A stretch of 64,000 nucleotides of DNA from Verrucomicrobiales bacterium (GCA_028712475.1 JAQTQB010000002.1:62001-126000), one strand, 5' to 3'; numbered from the stretch's first letter, positions 10,223 through 21,091 are shown. The notes: a model not told the origin generated them from the sequence alone. Numbers and translations: made by a program.

Positions 10223-11152
10223 ATGGAAAAAGTTGTCATCATCGGATCGGGTTGTGCGGGCTGGACGGCGGCGCTTTACACGGCGCGCGCGGATTTGAAG
10301 CCGCTGGTGCTGACCGGCAAACAGCCCGGCGGCCTGCTCACCACCACCAGCATCGTGGAAAATTTCCCCGGCTTTCCCGAAGGCGTGGACGGCTACGAAC
10401 TCATGACGCGGATGCAGAAACAGGCCGAGCGCTTCGGCGCGCGCGCCAGCTTTGGCCTCGTCGAAACCGTGGACTTTTCCAAAAATCCTTTTGCGCTCAC
10501 CGTGGATGGCGAAAAAGTCGAAGCGGAAACCGTCATCATCGCCACGGGCGCGAGCCATAAGCATCTGGACGTTCCCGGCGAAGATTTATTGGAAACAAAG
10601 GGCGTGACGTATTGCGCCACCTGCGACGGCGCGCTGCCCGTTTTCCGCAATCAGCCGCTCGTCGTCGTGGGCGGCGGTGATTCCGCGTGTGAAGAGGCGA
10701 TGTATCTCACGCGCTTCGGCTCGGTGGTTTATTTGGTTCACCGCCGCGATTCGTTGCGCGCCTCAAGAATCATGGCCGACCGCGCGCTCGCCAATCCCAA
10801 GATCAAACCCATCTGGGATTCTGCCGTGACGGAAGTGCTCGATGTGAAACAGGACAAAGTGACCGGCGTGAAATTGAAAAATCTCAAGACCGGCGCGGAA
10901 TCGGTTCTGGACTGTGCGGGCGTGTTCATCGCCATCGGTCACGGGCCGAACACGGAAATTTTCAAGGGCCAGATTAAAACAGACGCGCTTGGCTTCATCA
11001 TTCCACAGCAAGGCACGATGACGAATGTGCCCGGCGTGTTTGTGGCGGGCGACTGCGCGGACCACGTTTACCGGCAGGCCGTCACGGCGGCGGGCGCAGG
11101 CTGCGCGGCGGCGATTGACGCGGAGAGGTTTCTGTCGGCGCGGAATGAATGA
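10223..11152 (+). CDS. trxB: thioredoxin-disulfide reductase
   Basis: VVIIGSGCAGWTAALYTARADLKPLVLTG...CATCDGALP...GGGDSACEEA. Confidence 0.93.
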   Translation: MEKVVIIGSGCAGWTAALYTARADLKPLVLTGKQPGGLLTTTSIVENFPGFPEGVDGYELMTRMQKQAERFGARASFGLVETVDFSKNPFALTVDGEKVEAETVIIATGASHKHLDVPGEDLLETKGVTYCATCDGALPVFRNQPLVVVGGGDSACEEAMYLTRFGSVVYLVHRRDSLRASRIMADRALANPKIKPIWDSAVTEVLDVKQDKVTGVKLKNLKTGAESVLDCAGVFIAIGHGPNTEIFKGQIKTDALGFIIPQQGTMTNVPGVFVAGDCADHVYRQAVTAAGAGCAAAIDAERFLSARNE

Positions 11153-11176
11153 GGATATTCTTGTTGCCGGATTGGA

Positions 11177-11692
11177 ATGAAAAGCGTCCTTTTTTGCATG
11201 AAAACAATATTTCCCGTCCTGCTCATCGCCGCGACACTCGCAATCAGATTGTCGGCGGCAGATACCAACGCGCCTGTGCCGTCAAAAACCGGCAGCCCCG
11301 CGCCGTTGAAAATCGGGGCCTTGGAAGCGACCAACTATTACAATCAAACGATGATTGTGACCGGCAAAGTCGCACAAGTCACCATCCGGCCCAGCGTGAC
11401 TTTTTTGAATCTCGACAAGCCGTTTCCCCATTCGCCGTTCGCGGTGGTGATCATTCACGGCAAGAGCAGTTACTATGGCAATGTGAATGCGCTGAAGGGA
11501 AAATCCATCGAGATTCGCGGCAAGATCAAAAACTATCATGACAAACCGGAGATCGTGCTGGACAGCGCCAATCAACTGACCGTTTTGAATTTCACAAACT
11601 CCATCGTCCTGACCAACGCCCCGGCAATTCCGTCGCCGACCAATGCGCCGCCGTCCGCGCCTTCAACCAACAGCTTTTCTGAAATCATGTGA
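11177..11692 (+). CDS. exported hypothetical protein
   Basis: Signal peptide, ITGKVAQVTI-like OB-fold-like segment; Asn/Pro/Thr-rich tail. Confidence 0.55.
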   Translation: MKSVLFCMKTIFPVLLIAATLAIRLSAADTNAPVPSKTGSPAPLKIGALEATNYYNQTMIVTGKVAQVTIRPSVTFLNLDKPFPHSPFAVVIIHGKSSYYGNVNALKGKSIEIRGKIKNYHDKPEIVLDSANQLTVLNFTNSIVLTNAPAIPSPTNAPPSAPSTNSFSEIM

Positions 11693-11724
11693 TTGCCGCC
11701 GCCAGCCACTGCGGTAACGGCCGT

Positions 11725-13398
11725 TCATGTCTTGCAGTAATCGGGATATTCCGGCTTGAACATCTGCGAGCGGATGTAGCCGGGCAGATCCGCGGGACGC
11801 GGCTGCGAATTTAACTTTTCGGCAAACACTTCCTCGGCCACCGCGACGGCGATGGCGTGCGACACTTCGTGGATGCGCTGGAGCGTCGGATAGACGCGGC
11901 CCTCGGCGAGTTCACTCTCACGGATGAGCGAGGCGAGCGCGCGGGCGGCCTTGATGAACATGGCATCGGTCACGCGGCGCGCGCCGGTGCAGACCACGCC
12001 CAGGCCAACGCCGGGAAAAATGTAGGCGTTGTTCCCCTGCCCTGGCACGAGCGTCCTGCCGTTGATCGTCACGGGCGCAAACGGGCTGCCACTGGCGAAC
12101 ACCGCGCGGCCTTCGGTCCAGGTGTAGGCCTCCTCGGCGGTGCATTCGGCCTTGGAAGTCGGATTGGAGAGCGCAAAAATCACCGGGCGCTGGTTGAATT
12201 CGCCCATCGCCTTGATGATTTCCTGCGTGAAACTTTTCGCCTGGCCGGACGCGCCAACGAGCATGGTGGGCTTGATTGATTTGATGGCGAAAAGCAGGTC
12301 GGCACACGGAGCATGTTCGTGGGCGTAAGGCAATTTGTGTTCGTTGAGATGGTCGCGGCCTTTGACAATAAGGCCTTTGGAGTCCACGAACCAGCAGCGC
12401 TGGCACGCCTCGGCCGGCGTGAGTCCCTCTTCGACGAGGACATTGACGATGTTGCCGGCGATGCCCATGCCGGCCTCGCCCGCGCCAAGGAGCAGCACGC
12501 GCTGGTCGCGCAATTTCCCGCCGGTGATGCGCAGCGCGGACAAAATCCCCGCGAGTGCCACGGCGCCGGTGCCCTGGATGTCGTCGTTGAAAGTGCAGGC
12601 GCGGCCGCGATATTTTTCCAAAAGGCGGAAGGCGTTCTGATTGCCAAAATCCTCGAACTGCACGAGCACGCCGGGAAATCTTTTTTCAACCGCGACCATG
12701 AACTCCTCGATGAGCGCGTCATATTCCGCGCCGCGAATGCGCTCCTGGCGCAGGCCGGTGTAGAGCGGGTTGTTGAGCAGGGTCGCGTTATTGGTGCCGA
12801 CATCAATCGTGATGGGCAGGCATTGCGTGGGATGAATTCCCGCGCAGGCCGTGTAAAGCGAGAGCTTGCCGACGGGAATGCCCATGCCGGACGCGCCGAG
12901 ATCGCCAAGGCCGAGGATGCGTTCGCCGTCCGTGACGACGATCACCTTCACATCACGCGTCGGCCAGTTGTGCAGGATTGCATCAATCTGGCCGGCATCC
13001 TTGCTGGAAATATAAATGCCCCGCGAGCGGCGGAAAATGGAGCCGTATTCCTGGCACGCGCGGCCGACCGTCGGTGTATAAATGACCGGCATCAATTCTT
13101 CGAGATTGTCCATGACGACGCGGTAAAACAGCGTCTCGTTGCGGTCCTGCAGGTCGGCGATCTGGACGTAGCGTTCGAGGTCGTTCGGCTTGTTGCGGAA
13201 GTTCGTCATCACGCGCAACACCTGTTCCTCCATGGTGCTGATGTGCGGCGGAAGCAGGCCGCGCAGGCCGAGGGCGTCGCGCTCGGCGGCGGTGAAGGCG
13301 GTGCCTTTGTTGAAGACGGGGTTGTGCAGCCAGTCCACGCCCTTGACTGGCCGGGCGCGGTTGTGACGGTTGGGTTTTTGATTCTCTGCGGTTGTCAT
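11725..13398 (-). CDS. NAD-dependent malic enzyme
   Basis: YTPTVGRACQEYGSIFRRSRGIYIS...ILGLGDLGASGMGIPVGKL...CTFNDDIQGTGAV. Confidence 0.93.
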   Translation of the reverse strand: MTTAENQKPNRHNRARPVKGVDWLHNPVFNKGTAFTAAERDALGLRGLLPPHISTMEEQVLRVMTNFRNKPNDLERYVQIADLQDRNETLFYRVVMDNLEELMPVIYTPTVGRACQEYGSIFRRSRGIYISSKDAGQIDAILHNWPTRDVKVIVVTDGERILGLGDLGASGMGIPVGKLSLYTACAGIHPTQCLPITIDVGTNNATLLNNPLYTGLRQERIRGAEYDALIEEFMVAVEKRFPGVLVQFEDFGNQNAFRLLEKYRGRACTFNDDIQGTGAVALAGILSALRITGGKLRDQRVLLLGAGEAGMGIAGNIVNVLVEEGLTPAEACQRCWFVDSKGLIVKGRDHLNEHKLPYAHEHAPCADLLFAIKSIKPTMLVGASGQAKSFTQEIIKAMGEFNQRPVIFALSNPTSKAECTAEEAYTWTEGRAVFASGSPFAPVTINGRTLVPGQGNNAYIFPGVGLGVVCTGARRVTDAMFIKAARALASLIRESELAEGRVYPTLQRIHEVSHAIAVAVAEEVFAEKLNSQPRPADLPGYIRSQMFKPEYPDYCKT

Positions 13399-13594
13399 TT
13401 TCTTAAAAAAGTTTTGATTAAAGACGGATTACAACGATTTCAGCCAACTAAACTGACGCCTTAATAATTAACAACGCACAATGGCAGCCTGCTGGACGTT
13501 ATTTGGCAAATTCGACCTCTTTTTTGCCATATCCAGCGCGGTTTGCTTTTTCACCGCTTGCAGGCTCAAGCGTTTTGAGATAACAATAAATCAA

Positions 13595-13822
13595 ATGACT
13601 GCCATCGCCGAAAAACTTAAAACGGAGCTGGTTGAACTTCCCGCCAATGACCGCGCACGTCTGGCCCATTTTTTAATTCAGTCCCTGCCACTTCCCCCCG
13701 CCATGTCAGAACATGAATTTGACGCGGAATTGGAAAGGCGCGCGCGCGAAATCCGGGAAGGCAAAGCCAAAGGCGGGCCGGTTGAAAAAGTCATCGCGGA
13801 GTTGCGCGAAAAAATTTCGTGA
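13595..13822 (+). CDS. addiction-module antitoxin-like protein
   Basis: MTAIAEKLKTELVELPANDRARLAHFLIQSL...LERRAREIREGKAKGGPVEKVIAELREKI. Confidence 0.75.
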   Translation: MTAIAEKLKTELVELPANDRARLAHFLIQSLPLPPAMSEHEFDAELERRAREIREGKAKGGPVEKVIAELREKIS

Positions 13823-14123
13823 AACCCGTCAATGTTCATTCCGCCGCGCGCCCGAACTGGCCGAAGCGATGGCGTGGTATGACGAACGATGCAAAGGCCT
13901 GGGACTCGACTTGCTGGCGGAATTTCAAAAGGCCGCCGCCCGGCTGCAACGGCAGCCCGGACTTTGTTCGCGTTACAAGCGCACGGATTTCCGCAAGCAA
14001 CGAATGAAACGATTCCCTTACTTGGTCTTTTTCCTTGAATTGCCGGACTGCATTTGGATTGCAGCAATTGCCCACGGCGCACGGCAGCCTGGTTATTGGA
14101 AAGAAAGAAAACTGGAAACATGA
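13713..14123 (+). CDS. RelE/ParE-type toxin (true start uncertain, probably overlapping the antitoxin 3' end)
   Basis: ELAEAMAWYDERCKGLGLDLLAEFQKAAARLQRQPG...RFPYLVFFLE...AIAHGARQPGYWKER. Confidence 0.7.
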   Translation: MNLTRNWKGARAKSGKAKPKAGRLKKSSRSCAKKFRETRQCSFRRAPELAEAMAWYDERCKGLGLDLLAEFQKAAARLQRQPGLCSRYKRTDFRKQRMKRFPYLVFFLELPDCIWIAAIAHGARQPGYWKERKLET

Positions 14124-14869
14124 AAATTCTCGGCATCATCCCCGCGCGGTTTGCCTCCACGCGGTTTCCCGGCAAGCCGCTCGCGCTCATCGCGGGCAAG
14201 CCGCTCATCCAGCACGTCGTCGAGCAATGCCAGCACGCCAAGTCGTTGAGCGAAGTCATCGTGGCCACCGACGACACGCGCATCTGGGAGGTGGCGCAAA
14301 ATTTCTGCCGCGTGGAGATGACGCGCCCGGAACATCCGAGCGGTTCGGATCGCATCGCGGAAGTTTGTGAACGCTGCAAATGCGACGCGGTCGTGAACAT
14401 CCAGGGCGATGAACCGCTGATTGATCCAGCGGTGATTGACGCGGTGGCGAACGCATTGGCGCAAAACGAAATGTCCACGGCGGCGACGCCGATCAAAAAT
14501 CTTTCCGAGTTGGACAACCCGAACGTCGTAAAAGTCGTTGTCAACGCCGCCGGTCGCGCGCTATATTTTTCCCGGCGCACGATTCCGTATTTGCGCGAGG
14601 CCGCCAGCCGTCCGGTGCCGGAGCAGTTGGCGGCGTTTCCTTTTTTGAAGCACCTTGGCATTTACGGCTTCCGGCGCGAAACGCTGCTGCGGCTGGTGAA
14701 ATTCCCGGTGTCGCCGCTGGAAAACGCGGAGAAGCTGGAGCAGTTGCGCGCGCTGGAAAACGGCATCCAGATCGCCGTCGTGAAAGTGAATTACGACAGC
14801 ATCGGCGTGGACATGCCGGAAGATGTGAAACGGGTGGAAAAGATTTTAACCACGAATGGGCACAGATGA
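14120..14869 (+). CDS. kdsB: 3-deoxy-manno-octulosonate cytidylyltransferase
   Basis: MKILGIIPARFASTRFPGKPLALIAGKPLIQHV...VNIQGDEPLIDP. Confidence 0.93.
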   Translation: MKILGIIPARFASTRFPGKPLALIAGKPLIQHVVEQCQHAKSLSEVIVATDDTRIWEVAQNFCRVEMTRPEHPSGSDRIAEVCERCKCDAVVNIQGDEPLIDPAVIDAVANALAQNEMSTAATPIKNLSELDNPNVVKVVVNAAGRALYFSRRTIPYLREAASRPVPEQLAAFPFLKHLGIYGFRRETLLRLVKFPVSPLENAEKLEQLRALENGIQIAVVKVNYDSIGVDMPEDVKRVEKILTTNGHR

Positions 14870-14879
14870 ACACGGATGC
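14847..14879. repeat. dispersed ccacgaat-type repeat, left arm
   Basis: ttaaccacgaatgggcacagatgaacacggatg; encodes kdsB C-terminus and stop. Confidence 0.65.
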
Positions 14880-14888
14880 TTGAAACAA

Positions 14889-15257
14889 ATGAAAGCGACC
14901 GAGGCACAAATCGAAGAGCGTATGCCAGCGTGGGAAGCTCTCTCCGACTTTTTCCTCGATAATGTATTGCAGCCGGACGATTACGAACGCATTGCTCAAA
15001 CACTTGCAGCGACTGCTTATACAGAAAAAGAAATTGAAGACATTCTGATTGGCGAGGTTTGTCCCGCCTGTAGTAATTTGTTTTTAATCGCGGGTGAATG
15101 GGCGGGCTTTGATCGAGACTGGCTTAAGGAAAAAATCAGCCCACGCATCGGAAAGCGTCCCAAATTCAGGTCGCTATTTATTTTAAGGCATCCTTGGGTG
15201 TATGCTCGGCAGTGGAATAAAGTTAAGACACGAATGTCAGAAATCAGAACCAAATGA
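14889..15257 (+). CDS. hypothetical protein between inverted repeat arms (exact start uncertain)
   Basis: MKATEAQIEERMPAWEALSDFFLDNVLQPDDYERIAQTLAATAYTEKEIEDILIGEVCPAC. Confidence 0.65.
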   Translation: MKATEAQIEERMPAWEALSDFFLDNVLQPDDYERIAQTLAATAYTEKEIEDILIGEVCPACSNLFLIAGEWAGFDRDWLKEKISPRIGKRPKFRSLFILRHPWVYARQWNKVKTRMSEIRTK

Positions 15258-15264
15258 AGTTTTT

Positions 15265-15296
15265 TTATCCGTGTTTATCCGTGTCCATCCGTGTTG
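15265..15296. repeat. dispersed repeat, right arm (inverted relative to 14847-14879)
   Basis: tatccgtgtttatccgtgtccatccgtgttg. Confidence 0.6.
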
Positions 15297-15309
15297 AAAG
15301 AAATTTAAG

Positions 15310-16923
15310 ATGAAATTCATATTCGTAACCGGCGGCGTGGTGAGTTCGCTCGGCAAAGGCTTGACCGCCGCCGCGCTTGGCACGTTGCTCGAAAACCGCG
15401 GTCTCAAGGTCGCGCTGCAAAAGTTCGACCCGTATCTCAACGTGGATCCGGGCACGATGTCGCCGTATCAGCACGGCGAGGTTTATGTGCTCGACGACGG
15501 CGCGGAGACCGACCTCGACCTCGGCCATTACGAGCGGTTCACCAACGTCAAGCTCACGCGGCTCAACAACCTCACCAGCGGCCAGGTGTATCAAACCGTG
15601 CTCAACAACGAGCGCGAGGGGAAATACCTCGGCAAGACCGTGCAGGTGATTCCGCACGTCACGGACGAGATCAAAAACCGCATCCACGTCCTCGCCGAAA
15701 AATCCAAGGCCGACGTCATCATCACGGAAATCGGCGGCACGACCGGCGACATTGAAGGCCTGCCGTTTCTCGAAGCCATCCGCGAGTTCGCGCTGGAAGT
15801 CGGCTACAACAACGCGATTTTTCTGCACGTCACTTACGTTCCGTTCATCAAGGCCGCCGGCGAATTGAAGACCAAGCCCACGCAGCAGTCCGTCGCCAAG
15901 CTGCGCGAAATCGGCATCATGCCGCATGTTCTGGTCTGCCGTTGCGAGAAGCCGCTGGACAAGGAATTGCGCCAGAAAATTTCCATGTTCTGCAACGTGC
16001 CGCTCGAAGCCGTCATCGAGGAAAAGGACGTTGACCATTCCATTTACGAGGTGCCGCTCATGCTCCAGCGCGAGCGGATGGACGACCTTGTCTGCCGCCT
16101 GTTGCATCTCACCACGCCCGTGCCGAACATGACGCACTGGCAGGAGATCATCCGCAAGCTCATCGCTCCACAGCACCGCGTGCGCGTCGGCGTCGTCGGC
16201 AAATACATTGGTTTGCAGGACGCCTACAAATCCGTTTACGAGGCGATCATCCACGGCGGCGTGGCGAATGACTGCGGCGTGGAAATCGTGCAGGTGGACG
16301 CCGAGGAAATTGAGAAGGAAGGCCCGGGGAAAATCCTCAAAGGCCTTGGCGGCATCCTCGTCCCCGGCGGTTTCGGCGAACGCGGCATCGAAGGGAAGAT
16401 CCTCTCCGCGAAATACGCCCGCGAAAATAAAATCCCCTACCTCGGCCTCTGCCTCGGCATGCAGATCGCCACCATTGAATTTGCGCGCAATGTCTTGAAG
16501 CTGGAGAAGGCGGACTCGACGGAATTCAATCTCGACACGCCGCATCCCGTCATCGCGCTGCTCGATGCGCAGAAAAAAGTCACCAAGAAGGGCGGCACGA
16601 TGCGCCTCGGCGCGCAGCCGTGCCAGCTCGCCCTCGGCACAAAGGCGGCGGAACTCTACGGCTCGTTTGTCATCAACGAACGCCACCGGCACCGCTACGA
16701 ATTCAACAACGCCTACCGCGAGAAATTCGAGAAGGCCGGCTTCGTTTTCAGCGGCACGTCACCCGACGGCAAGCTGGTCGAGATCATCGAACTCAAAGAC
16801 CATCCGTTCTTCGTTGCGAGCCAGTTCCACCCGGAATTTTTGAGCAAGCCGCACCAGCCGCATCCGCTGTTCAAAAGCTTCATCGCCGCCGCGCACGCGC
16901 ACATCCACCACAAGCCGCTTTAG
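15310..16923 (+). CDS. pyrG: CTP synthase
   Basis: [34 protein letters not shown]...[10 protein letters not shown]. Confidence 0.96.
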   Translation: MKFIFVTGGVVSSLGKGLTAAALGTLLENRGLKVALQKFDPYLNVDPGTMSPYQHGEVYVLDDGAETDLDLGHYERFTNVKLTRLNNLTSGQVYQTVLNNEREGKYLGKTVQVIPHVTDEIKNRIHVLAEKSKADVIITEIGGTTGDIEGLPFLEAIREFALEVGYNNAIFLHVTYVPFIKAAGELKTKPTQQSVAKLREIGIMPHVLVCRCEKPLDKELRQKISMFCNVPLEAVIEEKDVDHSIYEVPLMLQRERMDDLVCRLLHLTTPVPNMTHWQEIIRKLIAPQHRVRVGVVGKYIGLQDAYKSVYEAIIHGGVANDCGVEIVQVDAEEIEKEGPGKILKGLGGILVPGGFGERGIEGKILSAKYARENKIPYLGLCLGMQIATIEFARNVLKLEKADSTEFNLDTPHPVIALLDAQKKVTKKGGTMRLGAQPCQLALGTKAAELYGSFVINERHRHRYEFNNAYREKFEKAGFVFSGTSPDGKLVEIIELKDHPFFVASQFHPEFLSKPHQPHPLFKSFIAAAHAHIHHKPL

Positions 16924-16942
16924 CCAAAAGGATGAAGGCAGA

Positions 16943-18235
16943 ATGAAGAATGATGAAAAGCTGGCTTACTCCGCTGCCATCGAATTTCTTTATGACCTCC
17001 AAGTCTTCGGCGCGAATTTCGGACTGGAAAACACACGCAAGCTCGCCGCGCTGGCGGGCAATCCGCAGGAAAAACTCCGCTTCATCCACGTTGCCGGCAC
17101 CAATGGCAAAGGCTCGACCTGCGCGATGCTCGAAAGCATCTATCGTGCGGCAGGATTGCGCGTCGGGCTGTTTACCTCGCCGCATCTCGTTTCATTCCGT
17201 GAACGGATCCAAGTGAACCGGCAGTTGATCCCGGAAGGTGAACTCATCCGGCTCGTTGAAGAAATCCAGCCGCTGCTTAAACAATTCCCCGCTGATAATC
17301 ACCTGACGCTGTTTGAGGTGGTCACGGTCATGGCGCTGAAATTTTTTGCGGAACAGAAATGTGACCTGGTGATCTGGGAGACCGGCCTCGGCGGACGGCT
17401 CGACGCGACGAACATCGTCACGCCGCTGGCCAGCGTCATCACCAACATCGCGCTGGATCATCAGCAATGGCTCGGCGACACGCTGGAGAAAATCGCAGCG
17501 GAAAAGGCGGGCATCATCAAGCCGGGAATACCCGCTGTGACCGCAACCAGCGAACCGTCGGCGCTGGCCGTCATTGAAAACATCGCGAAGGAGAAAAATG
17601 CGCCGCTGACGATTGTGACGGCGAAAGATGTCGAGTCACGGCTCGCGGGGACGCCCGCCCCACCGCTGCCAGGCGAACATCAAAAGCTCAACGCCGCGCT
17701 CGCGCTGGCGACAGTGGAAGTGTTGCAAAAGCAGATTTCCGTCACGGACGAAAAAATCCGCGAAGGCCTGGCGAACGTCCATTGGCCGGGCCGTTTGCAG
17801 TTGATCCAAAAACCGAACGGTCAAAAAATTCTGCTGGATGGCGCACACAATGTGGCGGGCGTGGAAGCTTTGCGCGCCTCACTGGCAGGTGGAACACCGA
17901 AACCCACATTCATCGCCGGCTTTCTTGGCGACAAGGACTGGCGGCCGATGTGCGAAATCCTTGCGCCGCTCGCCGTGAAAATTTTCACCGTGCCGGTCGC
18001 CAGCGGTCGCACCGCCGATGCAAGCGAACTGGCAAAAGTTATTCGTTCCGCGAATCCGGCGGCGGAAGTCATCGTCTGTAGAAATCTGGCGGAAGCGCTG
18101 GATGCCAGCAAGGATGAGGCTTTCGTTGTGGTCACAGGTTCATTGTATCTTGTCGGTGAGGCGCTGGAACTGCTTGGGCTTTCGCCGGTGCATCCGGGCG
18201 AGCGCGGCCTGAACGAATGGTCGGCGACGCGATAA
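16943..18235 (+). CDS. folC: bifunctional folylpolyglutamate/dihydrofolate synthase
   Basis: FIHVAGTNGKGSTCAMLESIYRAAGLRVGLFTSPHLVSFRERI. Confidence 0.92.
   Translation: MKNDEKLAYSAAIEFLYDLQVFGANFGLENTRKLAALAGNPQEKLRFIHVAGTNGKGSTCAMLESIYRAAGLRVGLFTSPHLVSFRERIQVNRQLIPEGELIRLVEEIQPLLKQFPADNHLTLFEVVTVMALKFFAEQKCDLVIWETGLGGRLDATNIVTPLASVITNIALDHQQWLGDTLEKIAAEKAGIIKPGIPAVTATSEPSALAVIENIAKEKNAPLTIVTAKDVESRLAGTPAPPLPGEHQKLNAALALATVEVLQKQISVTDEKIREGLANVHWPGRLQLIQKPNGQKILLDGAHNVAGVEALRASLAGGTPKPTFIAGFLGDKDWRPMCEILAPLAVKIFTVPVASGRTADASELAKVIRSANPAAEVIVCRNLAEALDASKDEAFVVVTGSLYLVGEALELLGLSPVHPGERGLNEWSATR
17640..17664. repeat. short dispersed repeat inside folC
   Basis: ggctcgcggggacgcccgccccacc, encodes ...RLAGTPAPP. 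Confidence 0.5.
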
Positions 18236-18322
18236 GCCGGCGGCAAGTTGCGTCCAAGCGCGGCTTATAATGTTTTTCCCACGTTGACGCTGGGCTAACG
18301 CCTGACTAGCCTTTGAACGATT

Positions 18323-19174
18323 ATGGCCTACGCAGACACGCTTCCCAAACAACGCCCGTTCGGCGCAACGACCCGTCCTGATGCGTGGTGGCTTCAGCCG
18401 CTCGTGGTCTTCCTTGGTTTCTCCGCGTTCATCGTCTATTCGACGTGGGCGGCGTTTCAGGGAGTCGCTGACATGCACAACCACACCTGCAGTTATTGGT
18501 ATGGCGGCATCAACGGACAGGGTGCCAACTATCTCTCCCCGTTTTACTCGCCGGAATTCTGGGGCACTTCGCCGCACGCGATCGGCAAGCTGCCGGACTG
18601 GTGGCCGGGCTGGGCGCCGTTCTCCCCCGCATTTCTGATTTTGTGGGCGCCGGCCGGGTTCCGGTTCACCTGCTATTATTATCGTGGCGCATATTACAAG
18701 GCGTTCTGGGCCGACCCGATCAACTGCGCCGTCGGCGAGCCACGCAAAAAGTTTCTCGGCGAACATTCGTTCCCGCTCATCATCCAAAACATCCATCGCT
18801 ATATGTTCTATCTAGCGGCCCTGTTCATCGTGATCCTTTCCTATGATGCCTGGTTGGGCATGTGGTTCACCGATCCACTGACGGGCAAGGAACATTTCGG
18901 CGTCGGCGTGGGAACGATTGTGCTGACGTTGAACGCGGTTTTTCTCGGCCTTTACACTTTCGGTTGCCACTCGCTGCGGCATTTGATCGGCGGATTCCTT
19001 GATTCCAAATCCAAGGCGCCGACCTGCGCGAAAGCTTACAACTGTGTGAGCTGCCTCAACCACCGCCACATGATGTGGGCGTGGATCAGCCTGTTCTGGG
19101 TTGGATTTACGGATGTTTATATCCGCCTCTGCACGAGCGGCACCATCCACGATTTCATTTTCTTCAAATTCTAA
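18323..19174 (+). CDS. sdhC: succinate dehydrogenase cytochrome b subunit-like protein
   Basis: Multi-TM, FPLIIQNIHRYMFYLAALFI..., immediately upstream of sdhA. Confidence 0.82.
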   Translation: MAYADTLPKQRPFGATTRPDAWWLQPLVVFLGFSAFIVYSTWAAFQGVADMHNHTCSYWYGGINGQGANYLSPFYSPEFWGTSPHAIGKLPDWWPGWAPFSPAFLILWAPAGFRFTCYYYRGAYYKAFWADPINCAVGEPRKKFLGEHSFPLIIQNIHRYMFYLAALFIVILSYDAWLGMWFTDPLTGKEHFGVGVGTIVLTLNAVFLGLYTFGCHSLRHLIGGFLDSKSKAPTCAKAYNCVSCLNHRHMMWAWISLFWVGFTDVYIRLCTSGTIHDFIFFKF

Positions 19175-19198
19175 AACCCGAACCGAAAAAAATTCCCT

Positions 19199-21028
19199 GT
19201 GGCTACTAATTACGAAACTCACGAATACGACGTGCTGGTCATCGGCGCGGGCGGCGCGGGACTGCGCGCGGCAATCGAAGCCTCGGCGGCGGGAGTCAAG
19301 GTCGGGCTGATCTGCAAATCGCTCCTCGGCAAGGCGCACACGGTCATGGCCGAAGGCGGCATGGCGGCGGCGATGGGCAACGTGGACGACCGCGACAACT
19401 GGAAAGTCCACTTCGCCGACACGATGCGCGGCGGGCAATACGTCAACAACTGGCGCATGGCCGAGCTGCACGCGAAGGAAGCCCCGGCACGCGTCCATGA
19501 ACTCGAAGCTTGGGGCGCGGTGTTTGACCGCACGAAGGACGGGAAAATTCTCCAGCGCAATTTCGGCGGACACAAATATCCCCGGCTGGCGCATGTCGGC
19601 GACCGCACGGGATTGGAAATGATCCGCACGCTGCAGGATCACGGCATTCATCAGGGCATCACCGTCCACATGGAATACACGGTTGTCGCCCTGCTCAAGG
19701 ACGGTGATCGCGTGGCCGGCGCGTTTGGCTACGATCGCGAACGCGGGCGTTTCCGCATTTTCAAGGCGAAGGCGGTTGTCGTTTGCACCGGCGGACTGGG
19801 TCGCGCCTACAAGATTACCACCAACTCCTGGGAAGGCACAGGCGACGGCGTATCGCTGGCGTATCATGCGGGCGCGGAACTGCTGGACATGGAATTCATC
19901 CAGTTTCATCCGACCGGAATGGTTTGGCCGCCCAGCGTGCAGGGGCTTTTAATCACCGAGGCTGTGCGCGGCGAGGGCGGTGTGTTGCGCAACAAGGACG
20001 GCAAGCGCTTCATGTTCGACGACATTCCTGACAATTACAAATCGCAGACCTCAACCGACCCGGAAGAAGGCTGGCGCTACACGCAGGGAGACAAAAACGC
20101 CAAGCGCCCGCCAGAACTGCTGACACGCGACCACGTCGCCCGCTGCATCATGCGCGAAGTGAAAGCGGGGCGCGGCAGCCCGCACGGCGGCGTGTTCCTC
20201 GACATTTGCTGGATCAAGGAAAAAATCCCGAACGCGGCGGAGCACATCAAAAAGAAGCTCCCGTCCATGTATCACCAGTTCATGCAACTGGCGAACCTCG
20301 ACATCACCAAGGAACCGATGGAGATCGGCCCGACCACGCATTACGCGATGGGCGGCATCCGCGTGGAAGGCGAGACGCAGGCGACGAACATTCCCGGACT
20401 TTTTGCCGCTGGCGAGTGCGCTGCCGGCCTGCACGGCGCGAACCGTCTTGGCGGCAATTCCCTTTCCGACCTGATCGTCTTCGGCAAACGCGCCGGGGAA
20501 TTTGCCGCGAAATTTGCGAAGGAAAATTCCGCCAGCCAGATCAATGACGCCCAGGTCGAGGCCGCCGCGCGCGAGGCGCTCGCCCCGTTTGAACGCGGCG
20601 CAAAAACCGGCGCGACTGCCGACGGGCCGTATCAAGTGCAGCATGAGTTGCAAGAAATGATGCAAAAACTTGTCGGCATTGTGCGGCGCGAAGACGAGAT
20701 GAAGCAGGCGCTGGACGGGCTGGGAAAACTTTACGAACGCGAGAAACAAGTCGCCGTTTACGGCCATCGCGAATACAACCCCGGCTGGCACACGGCAATT
20801 GACTTGAAACATCTGCTCACGATTTCCGAGGCCATCACCCGTGCGGCGCTGGACCGCAAGGAAAGCCGCGGCGGTCATTTCCGCGAAGATTTCCCGGACA
20901 AGGACCCGGCGGCGGCCAAATACAACAGCGTGATTTCAAAAGGCGCGGACGGTCTGATGCAGTTGCGCCGCGAACCGATCCCGCCGATGCGTGAAGATTT
21001 GAAACAAGTCATCGAGGAGATGAAATAA
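19199..21028 (+). CDS. sdhA: succinate dehydrogenase/fumarate reductase flavoprotein subunit (GTG start)
   Basis: YDVLVIGAGGAGLRAAIEA...HTVMAEGGMAAAMGN...GLHGANRLGGNSLSDL. Confidence 0.95.
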   Translation: MATNYETHEYDVLVIGAGGAGLRAAIEASAAGVKVGLICKSLLGKAHTVMAEGGMAAAMGNVDDRDNWKVHFADTMRGGQYVNNWRMAELHAKEAPARVHELEAWGAVFDRTKDGKILQRNFGGHKYPRLAHVGDRTGLEMIRTLQDHGIHQGITVHMEYTVVALLKDGDRVAGAFGYDRERGRFRIFKAKAVVVCTGGLGRAYKITTNSWEGTGDGVSLAYHAGAELLDMEFIQFHPTGMVWPPSVQGLLITEAVRGEGGVLRNKDGKRFMFDDIPDNYKSQTSTDPEEGWRYTQGDKNAKRPPELLTRDHVARCIMREVKAGRGSPHGGVFLDICWIKEKIPNAAEHIKKKLPSMYHQFMQLANLDITKEPMEIGPTTHYAMGGIRVEGETQATNIPGLFAAGECAAGLHGANRLGGNSLSDLIVFGKRAGEFAAKFAKENSASQINDAQVEAAAREALAPFERGAKTGATADGPYQVQHELQEMMQKLVGIVRREDEMKQALDGLGKLYEREKQVAVYGHREYNPGWHTAIDLKHLLTISEAITRAALDRKESRGGHFREDFPDKDPAAAKYNSVISKGADGLMQLRREPIPPMREDLKQVIEEMK

Positions 21029-21091
21029 GTCTGTTAAAGAGGTAAAGCGATGAAGCGATGAAGCGGATTATTGTTTCGCACCTAACATAAA

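Noticed and set aside
15265-16692. 475-aa minus-strand ORF
   Set aside because: Antisense shadow of pyrG in high-GC sequence; no recognisable motif
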